Assembly: GCF_002646595.1 (NCBI RefSeq)
Contig: NZ_PDUD01000021.1
Span: forward strand, 1-64,000
DNA from: Flavilitoribacter nigricans DSM 23189 = NBRC 102662
GTDB lineage: Bacteria; Bacteroidota; Bacteroidia; Chitinophagales; Saprospiraceae
Reading direction: 5' to 3'
Length of the DNA stretch: 64,000 nucleotides
A program made the translations under genes and the position numbers. The notes beneath the pieces are model-generated. The model searched no databases. It was given only the letters and a program-made list of their open reading frames with translations, and had not been told where the DNA came from. Below, piece after piece: positions 42,252 to 52,941 of the stretch (its first letter is position 1; every line of letters starts with the position of its first letter).

Positions 42252-44276
42252 TTATCGACGGTAATTTACGGTCACCGCTTCGTCGATCCCGATGATCCTG
42301 ACTTCGGTACGTCGATTGTACTGATGTTCGGATTCCGAGCACTCCACAATGTCGCAGTCACAGCGGTTGCGCGGCTGGGTTTCACCGTAACCGAGGGTTT
42401 TGATGCGGTCGGCCTCAATACCCCGGTCCACCAGGAATTGCTTCGCTGATTCCGCCCGTTTTTCGGACAGCTTCAGGTTGTATTCATCCGTTCCCCGGCA
42501 ATCGGTATGAGCGCCCAGCCGGATCTCCATGGATTTGTAGGTATCCATCAGTCGCACCAGGCCTTCGAGTTCGCGGGCCGCACCTTTGCGTATGGCAGAT
42601 TTGTTGAAATCGTAGTAGATGTTCTCGAGAACGATAACGGTCCCCTTGCGAATGGGTTCCTTTTCGGAAAATTCGTCCATGGGAGTCATCTGCATTTCCA
42701 CTTCTGCGGAACGTCGGCCGCGGATCTTCTCCATGGAGATCCGGGTAAGCTGCGGTTCGTAGCCACCCCTTTCGGCAATAATGGTGTATTCACAGCCGAT
42801 CTCCAGACAGGCTTCAAAAACCCCGTCGAATTTGGTCCGGGTGAGTATTTCGGTATTGTCACACTGGTTGAGAATACGTACCAGTACTCCCGGGATCAGC
42901 TGCTTACTGGCCGCCGCCGAACGAACGGTACCCGTCAGTTCTATGCAGTTCTTCGGATCGAGCACCACTTCCAGCGGGCGCAACGGAGCATCTTTTTTCA
43001 AAGAATACGCGATCTCCTTGGAGGTGTAGCCGTCTTTCGAGACCAGTATCACATATTTTTGGTCCTCTTCGATCTGGAGCACTCCTTCACCGTTTCTATC
43101 GGTCTTGACATCCGGATCCCCGAGGAATTTCTCTTTTTTTCGTACCAGTTTCATGACCATTTCCCCGTAACCCTCACTGGGTAGCAGTTCCAGATCGTAT
43201 AAGCTCTGATCGTCGATCAGTCCATCGTCCGTTCGGTAGAAGATCCGGATATCCGCACCGGGCAGACGGCGGCTGGCCTGACCGTCGTATACCGTCGCAA
43301 CTAAACCGAAAGTTTCGGGGAGTTCGATCCCACGAATACCACCGGCGGCTTCGAAGAAATAGATATCGTCACCACCGGCACCACCTTCCCGGTTGGAAGT
43401 AAAGTATCCCTGTTCGCCGTCCTTGGTGAGAATAAGTCCCAGGTCATCGCTGGCTGAATTGAAGGGTTCTCCGAGGTTGATCACCCGGCCCCATTTCCGG
43501 CCGCTGATGTCGATCATGAAAATATCGAGACCGCCAAAGCCTTTATGATGATCCGAAGTGAAGAACAGCATACCGCTCTCGTGCAGGAAGGGAAATACTT
43601 CATTGCCCGCCGTATTGATATCCGGTCCGAGGTTGAGGGGCTTTTCCCAGCGACCTTCTTTGCGTTCTACGGAGTAGAGGTCCATGCCCCCGTATCCGCC
43701 CGGACGGTTGGATGCGAAGAATAGTTTATTGCCGTCCGGCGAAAGCGCAGGGTGCATACAGGTAAAATCGTCGCTGTTGAACGGCAATTCCTTCTGGTGC
43801 TCCCAGTCGAATTCACCCCGCTGGGCTTCGTAGATCTTGAGGTGGACCTTTTTATCTTTTCCGGCCCGGGTCACGCCGTGCTTTACGTTACTACGCGTAA
43901 AGTAAATGCGGTCAAACTGGCGGTTGAGCGCCACCGGTCCTTCGTGCCGTTCGGAATTGATCTCGACCGAGAAATTGGAAGGCCGGATCGGCAGTCCGTT
44001 CGGATCGAGGTCCGCATAGAATAATTCATTGAAAGTCTGGCCGGTCTTTTCATCAATGAGTCCGTTACGGTTCTGAGAAACGTACATACCTCCCTGGTAA
44101 AAGGAAGGAGAAAATTCCATCCGCGAGGAATTGATCGAACTGGCGTTATACACCCGGATATCCCGGTTGATATCTTCCCGCTTGTAGAGCGATTCGATCT
44201 TTTTGTTTCTATTCTGACCAAAACCAAGGCTCACTGTGAAAGCAAGCAGTAGCATCATTGATAAGGACCGTCTCAT
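42252..44276 (-). CDS. OmpA-family outer-membrane protein with PD40 repeats (PorE/SprE-type locus partner)
   Basis: 674 residues with signal peptide (LLLAFTVSLGFGQ). PD40 beta-propeller repeats occupy about 150-290 (LSPDGNKLFFASNRPGGYGG; FTSDHHKGFGGLDIFMID; YFTSNREGGAGGDDIYFFE). A carboxypeptidase-regulatory-like domain follows at about 330-530, then a C-terminal OmpA domain (about 550-665) with IYYDFNKSAIRKGAARELEG and LGAHTDCRGTDEYNLKLSEK, which binds peptidoglycan. Such proteins pair with PorP/SprF proteins to link T9SS components or secreted surface proteins to the cell wall. It lies 67 bp after the PorP/SprF gene, itself 47 bp after the giant substrate gene, so all three probably share one mRNA. 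Confidence 0.92.
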   Translation of the reverse strand: MRRSLSMMLLLAFTVSLGFGQNRNKKIESLYKREDINRDIRVYNASSINSSRMEFSPSFYQGGMYVSQNRNGLIDEKTGQTFNELFYADLDPNGLPIRPSNFSVEINSERHEGPVALNRQFDRIYFTRSNVKHGVTRAGKDKKVHLKIYEAQRGEFDWEHQKELPFNSDDFTCMHPALSPDGNKLFFASNRPGGYGGMDLYSVERKEGRWEKPLNLGPDINTAGNEVFPFLHESGMLFFTSDHHKGFGGLDIFMIDISGRKWGRVINLGEPFNSASDDLGLILTKDGEQGYFTSNREGGAGGDDIYFFEAAGGIRGIELPETFGLVATVYDGQASRRLPGADIRIFYRTDDGLIDDQSLYDLELLPSEGYGEMVMKLVRKKEKFLGDPDVKTDRNGEGVLQIEEDQKYVILVSKDGYTSKEIAYSLKKDAPLRPLEVVLDPKNCIELTGTVRSAAASKQLIPGVLVRILNQCDNTEILTRTKFDGVFEACLEIGCEYTIIAERGGYEPQLTRISMEKIRGRRSAEVEMQMTPMDEFSEKEPIRKGTVIVLENIYYDFNKSAIRKGAARELEGLVRLMDTYKSMEIRLGAHTDCRGTDEYNLKLSEKRAESAKQFLVDRGIEADRIKTLGYGETQPRNRCDCDIVECSESEHQYNRRTEVRIIGIDEAVTVNYRR

Positions 44277-44343
44277 TTTATAACGTTTTGGAGGGCAAAA
44301 CTACCCCTTTTGACGTAGATAAGCTGAACTCCTGTCCAGCCTG

Positions 44344-45300
44344 TTAGAAAAACCTTGGACTTACGAACTCTGCCGCATCATCCGACTGGCCGCCGATGCA
44401 GTAGCGCACCACGGCTTCCACCGAACCGCCGGTTGTATAACGAATTTCCGAAAGGGTATAGTCATAAGACAAACCCAGAAACAGCTCATCGGAGATCTGA
44501 ATGCCGCCGATCAGACCGACCGCTTCACCGATCCCACTGCGCTTGGAACCGCCCAAACGGTAGGAAACACCGGTAGTGAATCGGTTCATAAAAATGAAGT
44601 TGACGTTGGCGTCTCCTTCAAAGGGCGCATTGCGGACGTATTTCAACAGTACCTGGGGCTGAAACTGCAAATTGGCATTGAGGTCCCAGCGCATACCACC
44701 GGTAAAGTAAATATGGGGCACTTCGCGGGTAATGATCACATCATCTTCCGCCAGATCGATGCTGTTGCCCAGCAGTCGGGGAGCGGAAACGCCAATGAAG
44801 AAGCGGGTGTTGTGGTAATAAAGCCCCGCCCCGAAATTGGGGATGTATTTACTTTGCAGGTCGCCGGGAATAGCTCCGTCCGTACCGGTCGGCTGGGTCG
44901 TAACTGCTTCACTGAAGTTGATGCGGATGAGCCGAACCGAACCCTGGATCCCCATGCTCAGATAACCCAAGGCTACTGGAATGCGGTAGGCGTAGGATAC
45001 CTCGGCGGAGATGCGTTCCGTCAGACCGATCGTGTGCCGGGATACGGTTGCTCCGAGCCCCACCTTCCGGCCGAACATCGGCATACTGAAGGTCAGTAAC
45101 TGACTCTGCGGTGTTCCCTCCGGACCACCGATCCACTGGTTGCGGGATACAGCGGTGAAACAAATACCGTCTTTACTCCCCGCGTAGGCGGGGTTGAAAG
45201 CCAGTTTGTTGTACATGAACTGAGAGAACTGCTCTTCCTGCTGTGCGTTCAGCGCGGAAAAAACAAAGCAGGAAACAAGAATGATATATAGCTTTTTCAT
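44344..45300 (-). CDS. PorP/SprF-family type IX secretion membrane protein
   Basis: 318 residues with a signal peptide (ILVSCFVFSALNAQ). It shows family signatures: QFSQFMYNKLAFNPAYAGSK near the N-terminus, RNQWIGGPEGTPQSQLLTFS, NFGAGLYYHNTRFFIGVSAP and the terminal LFLGLSYDYTLSEIRYTTGG. PorP/SprF proteins are outer-membrane beta-barrels that help secrete or anchor type B (CHU_C-tailed) T9SS substrates; each copy commonly sits beside its own substrate gene. Here the substrate is the 2,390-aa protein immediately upstream, and the OmpA/PD40 protein follows. Which copy of several in such genomes this is cannot be said. Confidence 0.93.
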   Translation of the reverse strand: MKKLYIILVSCFVFSALNAQQEEQFSQFMYNKLAFNPAYAGSKDGICFTAVSRNQWIGGPEGTPQSQLLTFSMPMFGRKVGLGATVSRHTIGLTERISAEVSYAYRIPVALGYLSMGIQGSVRLIRINFSEAVTTQPTGTDGAIPGDLQSKYIPNFGAGLYYHNTRFFIGVSAPRLLGNSIDLAEDDVIITREVPHIYFTGGMRWDLNANLQFQPQVLLKYVRNAPFEGDANVNFIFMNRFTTGVSYRLGGSKRSGIGEAVGLIGGIQISDELFLGLSYDYTLSEIRYTTGGSVEAVVRYCIGGQSDDAAEFVSPRFF

Positions 45301-45347
45301 GGTCGTAATGTTGGCGTAATTTTGAAAAAAATGGTGATGAAAAGTCC

Positions 45348-48300
45348 CTAGCGCTGGATCATGACAAATCCGGTCTGCCGGGGCTCACCGTTCCCAAAGT
45401 TGATTACGTAAAAATACGTGTCGGCCGGTAGCTCCTGTCCGTTGAAACGGCCATCCCAGTTGTTCTGGTAGGGCATATTCGATCGGAATACCTCATCTCC
45501 CCAGCGGTTAAAGATGATCACCTGACTTTCCGGGAAGCGATCCAGATCCAGCAGACAGGGTACGGTGAACGTATCGTTGATATTATCGCCATTGGGCGTA
45601 ATTACGTTCGGTGCCTGACAGCGGGCATCGGTGCCTACCATAAAAGTTGCCGTCCCTTCGGCGGTGATACAACCTTCGCTGATCACGGCGTAGTTGACCT
45701 GGTCAAAGCCAACAAAGTTGAAATTCGGGACATATTCAAAATTACCATCACCCAGGCTTTCCAGAACGCCCTGGTCCGGACCACTCACGATCTCCGTACG
45801 GGTACCCGCCGGGACCTGGTCGTTGGCCAGAAGGTTCACTTCGGTAGCCTGTTGAAATTCTATTTCAAAACTCTCGTCGTTCACTACGGGCGGGAGTTTA
45901 TACGTCACTGTAACGGAATCTGTGGATCCTTCTCCACAGTATCCTTCATCCACGGTCCAGTAGAATACGTTCTCTCCTTCTCTCAGACCGCGTACTTCCG
46001 TAACGGGCTGATTGGGGAAGGAGAATATCGGATCTCCGTCTTCGGAAGTCCACTGCCCGGTACTGCCGGAGGTAGGTCTTGCGGCTTCGAGGATAAACAC
46101 TCCCCGGTTGTTACAAGCCACCGTATCCGGCCCGGCATAAGGCGCGGGATCCGAAATAATGACGTTTACCCGGTCCTCGCTGACACCACATTCGCTGGTG
46201 ACGGTCCAGGTGAAAACGTATACGTTATCCGGCTCCAGACCCTCCAGTAAAGTGGTCGGGTTATTTTCTTCTACGATATTTACACCCAAAAGGTTCTGAG
46301 CTTCCGGTTGGGACCATCGACCTACGCTGGTATTGCCCGATACGGGGTTCGCACTCAGGTTGACGATCTCGTCGGCACAGGCCAAAATGTTGTCGCCGGC
46401 CTGGGCGGTTTCGCCGGAGCTGACGACCACCTGAACTTCATCGAACGAATAGTTCTGACACGCACCGTTAGACAGGGTCCAGCGGAAGGTATATGGTCCG
46501 CCGTCGATGGTCAGGGTCTTTACCGGAGAACGCGGATCATTCGGGTTGGCGATCGTTACGCCTTCGGACGAACCGGCAACCTGGGTCCACAGACCGACCC
46601 CGATCGGCGGAGCCGCTCCCCGCAGGGCAAAGTCACCCGAGCAGATGGTCGTATCCCGTCCGGCAAATGCCTGACTGGTCGGTACGGTATTCAGCGTAAC
46701 GCTTACCGGATTGGAAAGCGTCGATGTACAGCCGTCGAGATTCGCCTGGACAAAGAAATCGTAAGTGCCGTTCGAAAAGCCGGTAAAGGTGCTTACTTCC
46801 AAAGTCGTATCGGTAGTAGGCGCTCCGATCGGGTTTTCGGTATCATTCAGGTACCAGCGATAGCTGGCGCCATTGGTAAAGCTGCCGGGGGTTACGGAGA
46901 GTTCCAGAACTTCTTCCGAACCGCTAATACAGAGGGGGCCGTTGGATAGCCCGGATGGTTTCCGTGGGGAAGGCTTCACCGTTACGTTCACAAAAGCAGT
47001 ATCGGATTTACAACCGTTGAGGTTGGCGATCACGAAATATTCGGCCGTAGGCATCAACTGATCCGCGGTACTGAAAGAAGGATTGCGCAGGCTGGAAGTG
47101 ATCGGTCCTCCCCAGGCGTAGGTAGCACCCTGAGCCGAATTGGCCATCAGTTGGATGTTACTACCCGCACACACCGGACTGTTGCTGGCCGCAGTGACGG
47201 TCGGGATCGTGCTTACCGTAACGTTGACGGCCGGGGAATTCAGAGACGTACAACCGTCTATGATCACATAAACGCTGTACTGACCGCTATCGTCGATCTG
47301 AGCATCTTCAATGATCAGTTCGGGAACAGTGGTCGACATCTGCTGGTTATTCTGCGCTTTTACCCAGTAATAGGTAACCGAATTCCCCTCGCCGGCAAAG
47401 TCGTTGGTCCGGAGCACGATATCGTCTCCCAGACAATGTTGGAAGGAACCGGTCGGTGAAGTGGGGACACTCGGGGTTAGCGGAGCATTTTTCAGGTCAA
47501 GCGTATAGGTGACGAAGCCGGAAGAACAGCCGTTGCCGGTGGTTACTTCCAGGGAATAGTTATCACTGTCCGCTTCGGTTGCGTTGGGAATTACGGCCGT
47601 TTTTTCCGTGGAGAAAACCATGCCGTTCCGGCGCCAGGTATACATATAGGAGCCATCATCAGCCGGGAAGACTGACGGTACCAGATGAATATCGGTCGGA
47701 CCGGTCAGGCAGCTCGGCGCATCATCTACAATATCGATGGAGGTGATCCCGTCCACTACCCGTACTTCCACGCTGGCGGTGTCTTTACAACCGGGCTGAC
47801 TGGTGACCTCCAGGATAAAGGTGCCGTTATTTGCAGGACTGGCCTGATTGATCACCGGATTTTTCGAAAAGCGCGGCTGAATGCCGGGGCCGGTCCACTT
47901 ATAGGTTACCCCACTGATATCCGAATCTCCCATCAGCGTAACCGCAGAACCAACACAAACCGGAACCGGATCGGCGTCGGCAATGGCATTCGGAGCCGGA
48001 TTGACGATCGCATTGACCGGATTGGCCGGATCGGAAGTACAACCGTTACGGGTTATCGCTACCTGCCAGTTGCCGCCGTCCGACGGGTCGGCATCCGCTA
48101 CGGTGTAAGACGGTACGGTAGTGATGAATTCGTCGGTGTTGTGCAACCAGTGGTATGAGCTGGCCCCGGTAGATGTGGTGGTCAGCGTTAGATTCATTCC
48201 TTCACAGATCGGACCATTATACGTGATAGCCGGTTTTGCCGGTTTCGGGCGTACGCTGATCAGTACGGAATCCGGCGCCGATACACATTCGTTGCGCGCC

Positions 48301-51300
48301 ACGGTCAGGTAGTAATGCCCGGCCTTGGTAGTGGCCAGGGGACCCACATTGGGCGACTGCTGGGTAGAGGTGAAATTATCGGGTCCGCTCCATTTGTATC
48401 CACTGATCGTAGGTCCGGCCACCAGTGTGCTCAGAGTGATCACTTCGCCGGCACAAACGGAGGTGTCCATTTGGGTGATATCCGCCACCGGCCGGGTGAC
48501 GATATTGACCGTTTTGGTCTGACTGGGCCGCGAAGTACAACCATTGGCTTCAACGATCAGGTAGTACTGTTTATTCCCCAGTGAATGGGGCGGCGGTATG
48601 GTATATTCTGCTTCCTGGGTCGTTGCCAGTAGCGTTCCGTTAGGCGCTGTACCCGAATACCAGTAAAAATTGATATTGTCGCCGTCATCGGGAATGTTAC
48701 CCGAAAAACTGAGCTTCACAGACTCCGAACTACAGAAGGTAGACTGGGTCACCAGCTCTGGTTGCAGCGGAATGGAATTCACTTCTACAAAGACGGAATT
48801 TTCTGCACTACATCCGTTAAAGATACCCTGGATCTCCACGGTATAGAAATCCTCAAAAGTGGGATCTACGTTTGAGATCACCGGATTTCGTTTGGTGGAG
48901 ATCACCGCACCCGGATTGGATGCCCGGTACCAGCGGTAGGTATAGGCTTCCGGACCGGGAGCCGGCGGATTGGCAAAGAGGAAGAGCGAATCTCCACCGC
49001 AAAGTCCGTAGTTATAAGTAGGCTCGGGTCCCTGGAGGGTGATCCCGAGGGTCGTAGTACATTCGCTGCTGTTGCCGGCTGCATCCTGCACCGTCAGCGT
49101 GATGGTTACCGGTTGGCCGCCGTCGGCACAGGTGAACGTATTCGGTGAAATAAAAGCGGTATCGATGCTGCAGTTGTCGTAACTGCCGAAATCCACATCC
49201 GAGACATCAAATACTTCTACCTGCAGACCGGATGGGTTGATCGGTAACGCGCCCAGCGGTTTACACAAGGCTTCCGGGGGAATGGGGTCTTCTACCGTCA
49301 CTTTAAAGCTACAGGTATCCGGATTGCCGGCAAGGTCCCGTACAATGTAAAACACATCGGTTTCGCCCACGGCAAAATCAATAGTCGGTGAAACCATCGG
49401 TTCCGCCATTACCGTGAGTGGGATCTCCGTAGCTCCCGTTGTATAATAGCTGGGACGCAGGAGACCGTAGTCCAGAGTGAGGAAAACGTAGCTCAGCCCG
49501 TCGTTATCCCCATTCATGCTGACCGAATCCGGCTGGCAGGGGTTGATCCCGTCTCCGGGAACCCCGGGCGGTACCGGTACATTGAGCGGTTGCAGGCGAA
49601 TATCGAGCGTCCCGTCGCTGGCCCAGCTGTTGAAAGTGGCGGCCGGGATCGTGAGATTCAGCTGGCCGGGAGTACTGCAGTTGGCCGCACCGGCCGTGGT
49701 TTGTCCCAGCAGCGTATTGCCCTCACCGTATACCTCCATGACGGCCCGGTTGCCGGTGAAATCTCCGAGGAAATCCATCGTCAGGGCGATATCCGTCACA
49801 GCGTTGGCCGCTACTCCCGTAAACGAGATCGTTCGGTTTTCCGCCAGATAATCAGTCAGGTTGGGATCAAAAGAGAAGGTCAAAAATGCGCTCGCAGTAT
49901 CGTTAGGCTGTACCTGATTACCGTCCACGTAAACACCGCAGTTGTCGGTAATATTCGGAGGCAATGGCAAAGTATAGGCAATATCGCAGGAATCTCCCAG
50001 CAGATCCAGCGTAACATCCGGTGGGCAGGTCATCATCGGCGCTTCCACATCTTCTACGGAAATGACGTATACGCAGCTATCTACGTTGCCGGCGCAGTCA
50101 GTCGCAAAGTAGGTAACGGTGTGGTCGCCCTGCGGCAGGGTTACCGGAATGGGTGCGATCGGATCAACCACGGTCGAATCGATCAGATCATCGATCCGGT
50201 AGGCAAAAACGATGGACGGGAACTGTTTGGTCTCAAAAGTGATGTTCCCGTTCACCATGCCGGTGGGTGAACAAATGGCGTTAATAGCAAAACGTCCGTC
50301 CATGCCCGCCGGAATATTCGGCTCCAGCCGGATCGTAATGACCCCGTCTACCGCCCAGTTATTGATCGTGGAGGCGGGCAGGGTAAATACCGAGGTTGAA
50401 TTGCCGCACTGAGCGTTGGTACCTTCCGTGAAGCCGATCAGGTTGCCGTCTTCACCCAGTACATTGAAAAATTCATTGATCTCTTCGCCGTCTACGTTGA
50501 CGAGATCAATGGTCAGGGTGGCATCGCTGTTGGCATTGAGCGGCAGTTCGCCGGCCAAGGCGAAACTCAATTCCACCGGATCAACCGGCGTATTCCCTTC
50601 TTCGCCGGGAGCCGCCTGACTGGTGAGGGTAGCCGATGCGGAGACATCTTCATTCCCCGTATTGAAAAAGCAGTTCTCTTCGATCACCGGCGGCATCAGT
50701 ACAAAGTCCGCTTCGCAGGTGCCCGGATCGTTGGGAATGGAAAATGATTCCGGACAGTTGCTCAGCACGGGCGCCTGGTCATCGATCAGGGCGAAGGTAG
50801 CGGTAGTGGTATCGCTCCGGCCACATTCGTCCGTAACGATAAAGTCAATCGTCTGACTGCGCAATACACCTCCGGTAGCCGGGCAATCCAGGGCCGGAAG
50901 GCTCGGAGGATTGCTGGTGCCGGTATTATAAGCCGCCCAGCTCAGGTCTTCGGTATCGGAGCAGTTGTCAACGGCCATGGCGCCGCCGCGGCTGCTCAGC
51001 CAGTCGGCAAAGGCCTGGTTAATATCCACTCCTTCCATACAACTGATCTGCTCATCGGCCGCATTAACCGTAATATTCGGATCCTGCTGATCCTGAACGG
51101 TAATGATCTGATCTTTACTGGTGACATTGTCACAGCGATCGGTTAGCGTCCAGGTCCTGCGGATGGTGTATTCACTGGGGCAGGAGCCCTGGGTCAGTAC
51201 ATCTTCGTAGGAAATATCGGGATCCGGATCACAGGCATCGGTAATATTGGTAGGCTGGCCGGTGAGGCTCAGGTCATTGGCTTCCGTACAGTCTACACTG

Positions 51301-52520
51301 ATATCGGCCGGTACATCAAATTCCGGACCGACACTGTCTTCGATGGTAATTACCTGCTGGCGGACATTGAAGTTGCCACAGCGGTCGGACGCCCGCCAGG
51401 TTCTTACTACGGTGAAGTTATAAGGGCAGTCGCCACCGGTGATGTTATCGGTGAAATTGACGGTGATCTCGTCTACCGTCGTACAATTATCCGACAGGTT
51501 ACTGATCTCACCGGTGAGTTCCAGATCATTGATGTCGTCATCACAGGTAAGTGTGATCGGTGCCGGCGGGTCGAAGGTAGGACCCGTTTCATCCTGCACC
51601 ATAATGATCTGAGTATCCCGGGCTTCGTTGCCGCAATTATCCAGCGCCGTCCAGATCCGCAGGATGTTGTACTCGTATTCCAGGCAGTTACCGCCGATAA
51701 ACTGATTGTTCTCTTCTCTGTAGTCCACCGGAACCACTCCGGCACAGTTGTCCAAAGCCGTTACGGTTGGTGCGGTCGGGATCGGATCGGCACAACTCAG
51801 GACCAGATCCGCGGGTACCCCGGTCAATACCGGCTCCTCCGCATCAATTACGGTATAGGTGGCAATCCAGTCGGTAGACCAACCGCAACTGTCCGTGGCG
51901 GTAAAGGTAACGGTAAGCGTACCGCATTCTTCCTCGTAATTGGCCGGAGCGTCATTGGTGAAAGTTTCCACCCCGGAGCAACCATCTTCCAGGCGGGTAG
52001 CCAGGGCGGCCTGCAGATTGCTGATCCAGTTGATGTAGCGATCCGGAGACGCCGGGGCGTCCATTTTACTTACCTCACAGGAAACGGTATCATTAACCGG
52101 AGAGAGGTCGAAGACCGGTCCGGTAACGTCCGCCTGTACCGTAATGATCTGGGTTGCGGTGGCCGTCAGATTGTCGGCCGTATCCACCGCCGTCCAGGTA
52201 CGCGTAATGGTCGCATTGGAACAGGCACTCAACGTATTCAACGGAGGATTATCGACGGAAACGATTAATTTCGGAAAAGATGGATCGTTATCATCCGTTG
52301 CGTTGAGGGAAACCGGTGCCGGTACATCATTGATACAGCTGACTGTAATGTCCTGAGGGATTGGGTCCGTGAATACGGGTGGTCCTACGGGCAAGGTGTG
52401 ATTATCGGTGCGGTTTGTATTGCTTTTTTCATCAGAGGGCAGCCAGGCGGTGTTGAGCACCAGGCTAAAAAGCATCAACCAGATGATCGATAGTTTTGGG
52501 ATGCGTAGCAATTTTCTCAT
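45348..52520 (-). CDS. Giant secreted surface protein (HYR/Ig-like repeats) with gliding-type T9SS signal
   Basis: 2,390 residues. After an export signal (LSIIWLMLFSLVLNTAW) come HYR-like repeats (about 45-600), each starting near a TGPTFDPPAPITLTCDD or DVPAPVSLNATDD pattern with paired cysteines. Two larger beta-rich modules follow (about 640-1130). About ten Ig/PKD-like repeats span about 1180-2100 (SPVCAGSNIQLMANSAQGAT; CVGSAVTLMGDSDISGVTYK). A cadherin-like/VCBS module with NFNFVGFDQVNYAV lies at about 2215-2300. The C-terminal 85 residues are the CHU_C/type B sorting domain: PNVITPNGDNINDTF, VIIFNRWGDEVFRS, NWDGRFNGQELPADTYFYVI. It is a cell-surface adhesin-like protein secreted by T9SS, most likely through the adjacent PorP/SprF. 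Many repeat pairs are near-identical in sense, so the gene is prone to unequal recombination. Confidence 0.93.
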   Translation of the reverse strand: MRKLLRIPKLSIIWLMLFSLVLNTAWLPSDEKSNTNRTDNHTLPVGPPVFTDPIPQDITVSCINDVPAPVSLNATDDNDPSFPKLIVSVDNPPLNTLSACSNATITRTWTAVDTADNLTATATQIITVQADVTGPVFDLSPVNDTVSCEVSKMDAPASPDRYINWISNLQAALATRLEDGCSGVETFTNDAPANYEEECGTLTVTFTATDSCGWSTDWIATYTVIDAEEPVLTGVPADLVLSCADPIPTAPTVTALDNCAGVVPVDYREENNQFIGGNCLEYEYNILRIWTALDNCGNEARDTQIIMVQDETGPTFDPPAPITLTCDDDINDLELTGEISNLSDNCTTVDEITVNFTDNITGGDCPYNFTVVRTWRASDRCGNFNVRQQVITIEDSVGPEFDVPADISVDCTEANDLSLTGQPTNITDACDPDPDISYEDVLTQGSCPSEYTIRRTWTLTDRCDNVTSKDQIITVQDQQDPNITVNAADEQISCMEGVDINQAFADWLSSRGGAMAVDNCSDTEDLSWAAYNTGTSNPPSLPALDCPATGGVLRSQTIDFIVTDECGRSDTTTATFALIDDQAPVLSNCPESFSIPNDPGTCEADFVLMPPVIEENCFFNTGNEDVSASATLTSQAAPGEEGNTPVDPVELSFALAGELPLNANSDATLTIDLVNVDGEEINEFFNVLGEDGNLIGFTEGTNAQCGNSTSVFTLPASTINNWAVDGVITIRLEPNIPAGMDGRFAINAICSPTGMVNGNITFETKQFPSIVFAYRIDDLIDSTVVDPIAPIPVTLPQGDHTVTYFATDCAGNVDSCVYVISVEDVEAPMMTCPPDVTLDLLGDSCDIAYTLPLPPNITDNCGVYVDGNQVQPNDTASAFLTFSFDPNLTDYLAENRTISFTGVAANAVTDIALTMDFLGDFTGNRAVMEVYGEGNTLLGQTTAGAANCSTPGQLNLTIPAATFNSWASDGTLDIRLQPLNVPVPPGVPGDGINPCQPDSVSMNGDNDGLSYVFLTLDYGLLRPSYYTTGATEIPLTVMAEPMVSPTIDFAVGETDVFYIVRDLAGNPDTCSFKVTVEDPIPPEALCKPLGALPINPSGLQVEVFDVSDVDFGSYDNCSIDTAFISPNTFTCADGGQPVTITLTVQDAAGNSSECTTTLGITLQGPEPTYNYGLCGGDSLFLFANPPAPGPEAYTYRWYRASNPGAVISTKRNPVISNVDPTFEDFYTVEIQGIFNGCSAENSVFVEVNSIPLQPELVTQSTFCSSESVKLSFSGNIPDDGDNINFYWYSGTAPNGTLLATTQEAEYTIPPPHSLGNKQYYLIVEANGCTSRPSQTKTVNIVTRPVADITQMDTSVCAGEVITLSTLVAGPTISGYKWSGPDNFTSTQQSPNVGPLATTKAGHYYLTVARNECVSAPDSVLISVRPKPAKPAITYNGPICEGMNLTLTTTSTGASSYHWLHNTDEFITTVPSYTVADADPSDGGNWQVAITRNGCTSDPANPVNAIVNPAPNAIADADPVPVCVGSAVTLMGDSDISGVTYKWTGPGIQPRFSKNPVINQASPANNGTFILEVTSQPGCKDTASVEVRVVDGITSIDIVDDAPSCLTGPTDIHLVPSVFPADDGSYMYTWRRNGMVFSTEKTAVIPNATEADSDNYSLEVTTGNGCSSGFVTYTLDLKNAPLTPSVPTSPTGSFQHCLGDDIVLRTNDFAGEGNSVTYYWVKAQNNQQMSTTVPELIIEDAQIDDSGQYSVYVIIDGCTSLNSPAVNVTVSTIPTVTAASNSPVCAGSNIQLMANSAQGATYAWGGPITSSLRNPSFSTADQLMPTAEYFVIANLNGCKSDTAFVNVTVKPSPRKPSGLSNGPLCISGSEEVLELSVTPGSFTNGASYRWYLNDTENPIGAPTTDTTLEVSTFTGFSNGTYDFFVQANLDGCTSTLSNPVSVTLNTVPTSQAFAGRDTTICSGDFALRGAAPPIGVGLWTQVAGSSEGVTIANPNDPRSPVKTLTIDGGPYTFRWTLSNGACQNYSFDEVQVVVSSGETAQAGDNILACADEIVNLSANPVSGNTSVGRWSQPEAQNLLGVNIVEENNPTTLLEGLEPDNVYVFTWTVTSECGVSEDRVNVIISDPAPYAGPDTVACNNRGVFILEAARPTSGSTGQWTSEDGDPIFSFPNQPVTEVRGLREGENVFYWTVDEGYCGEGSTDSVTVTYKLPPVVNDESFEIEFQQATEVNLLANDQVPAGTRTEIVSGPDQGVLESLGDGNFEYVPNFNFVGFDQVNYAVISEGCITAEGTATFMVGTDARCQAPNVITPNGDNINDTFTVPCLLDLDRFPESQVIIFNRWGDEVFRSNMPYQNNWDGRFNGQELPADTYFYVINFGNGEPRQTGFVMIQR

Positions 52521-52941
52521 AATGCTTTATATGTTTGACAAGGGATTATATACAATATCTGGCCCAAACTCCAGGAGCCCAATTTACCGGTAACTCAGTA
52601 AGTGCTTGATTGTAAGGGTAGGAATGTGGTAAGTGAAGTTCCGGTAAAGGTTTTGGAATTCAGGAAATCAGGCTTAACCTATTCGGTATGTTCCTGGTGG
52701 TCTGTTAAAAATGAAAATGAGAATTTCAGGCAAGGACAGACGAAATCCTTTAGCGGTTTTTTGACGTTCATGGGATATATCGGTTTGTGGTACAAAAACA
52801 AGCTGCAAAATAGGAAATATTCTAGATTATTTATAGTGGCAGAACCACTTAAGTGGCAGAACCACTATATATTAGCATCAACGGGCCGGAAGATGACAAT
52901 ACTTCCGGCCCGTTGGCGACAATTCAGATACCGACTGCGGA
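52521..52941. other. Intergenic region upstream of the giant gene; contains two hairpins
   Basis: 421 bp. A perfect 13-bp stem AACGGGCCGGAAG / CTTCCGGCCCGTT (52881-52893 / 52903-52915) lies just after the stop of the M20 gene and probably ends its transcript. Small nested dyads built on AGTGG-CAGAA-CCACT occur twice at 52835-52867. A 149-codon rightward frame at 52602-53051 is not supported as a gene. Confidence 0.5.

Noticed and set aside
52835-52867. Two nested AGTGG...CCACT dyads resembling a short CRISPR-like repeat
   Set aside because: Only two copies, 17 bp apart with unequal spacers and no cas genes; a simple local duplication.
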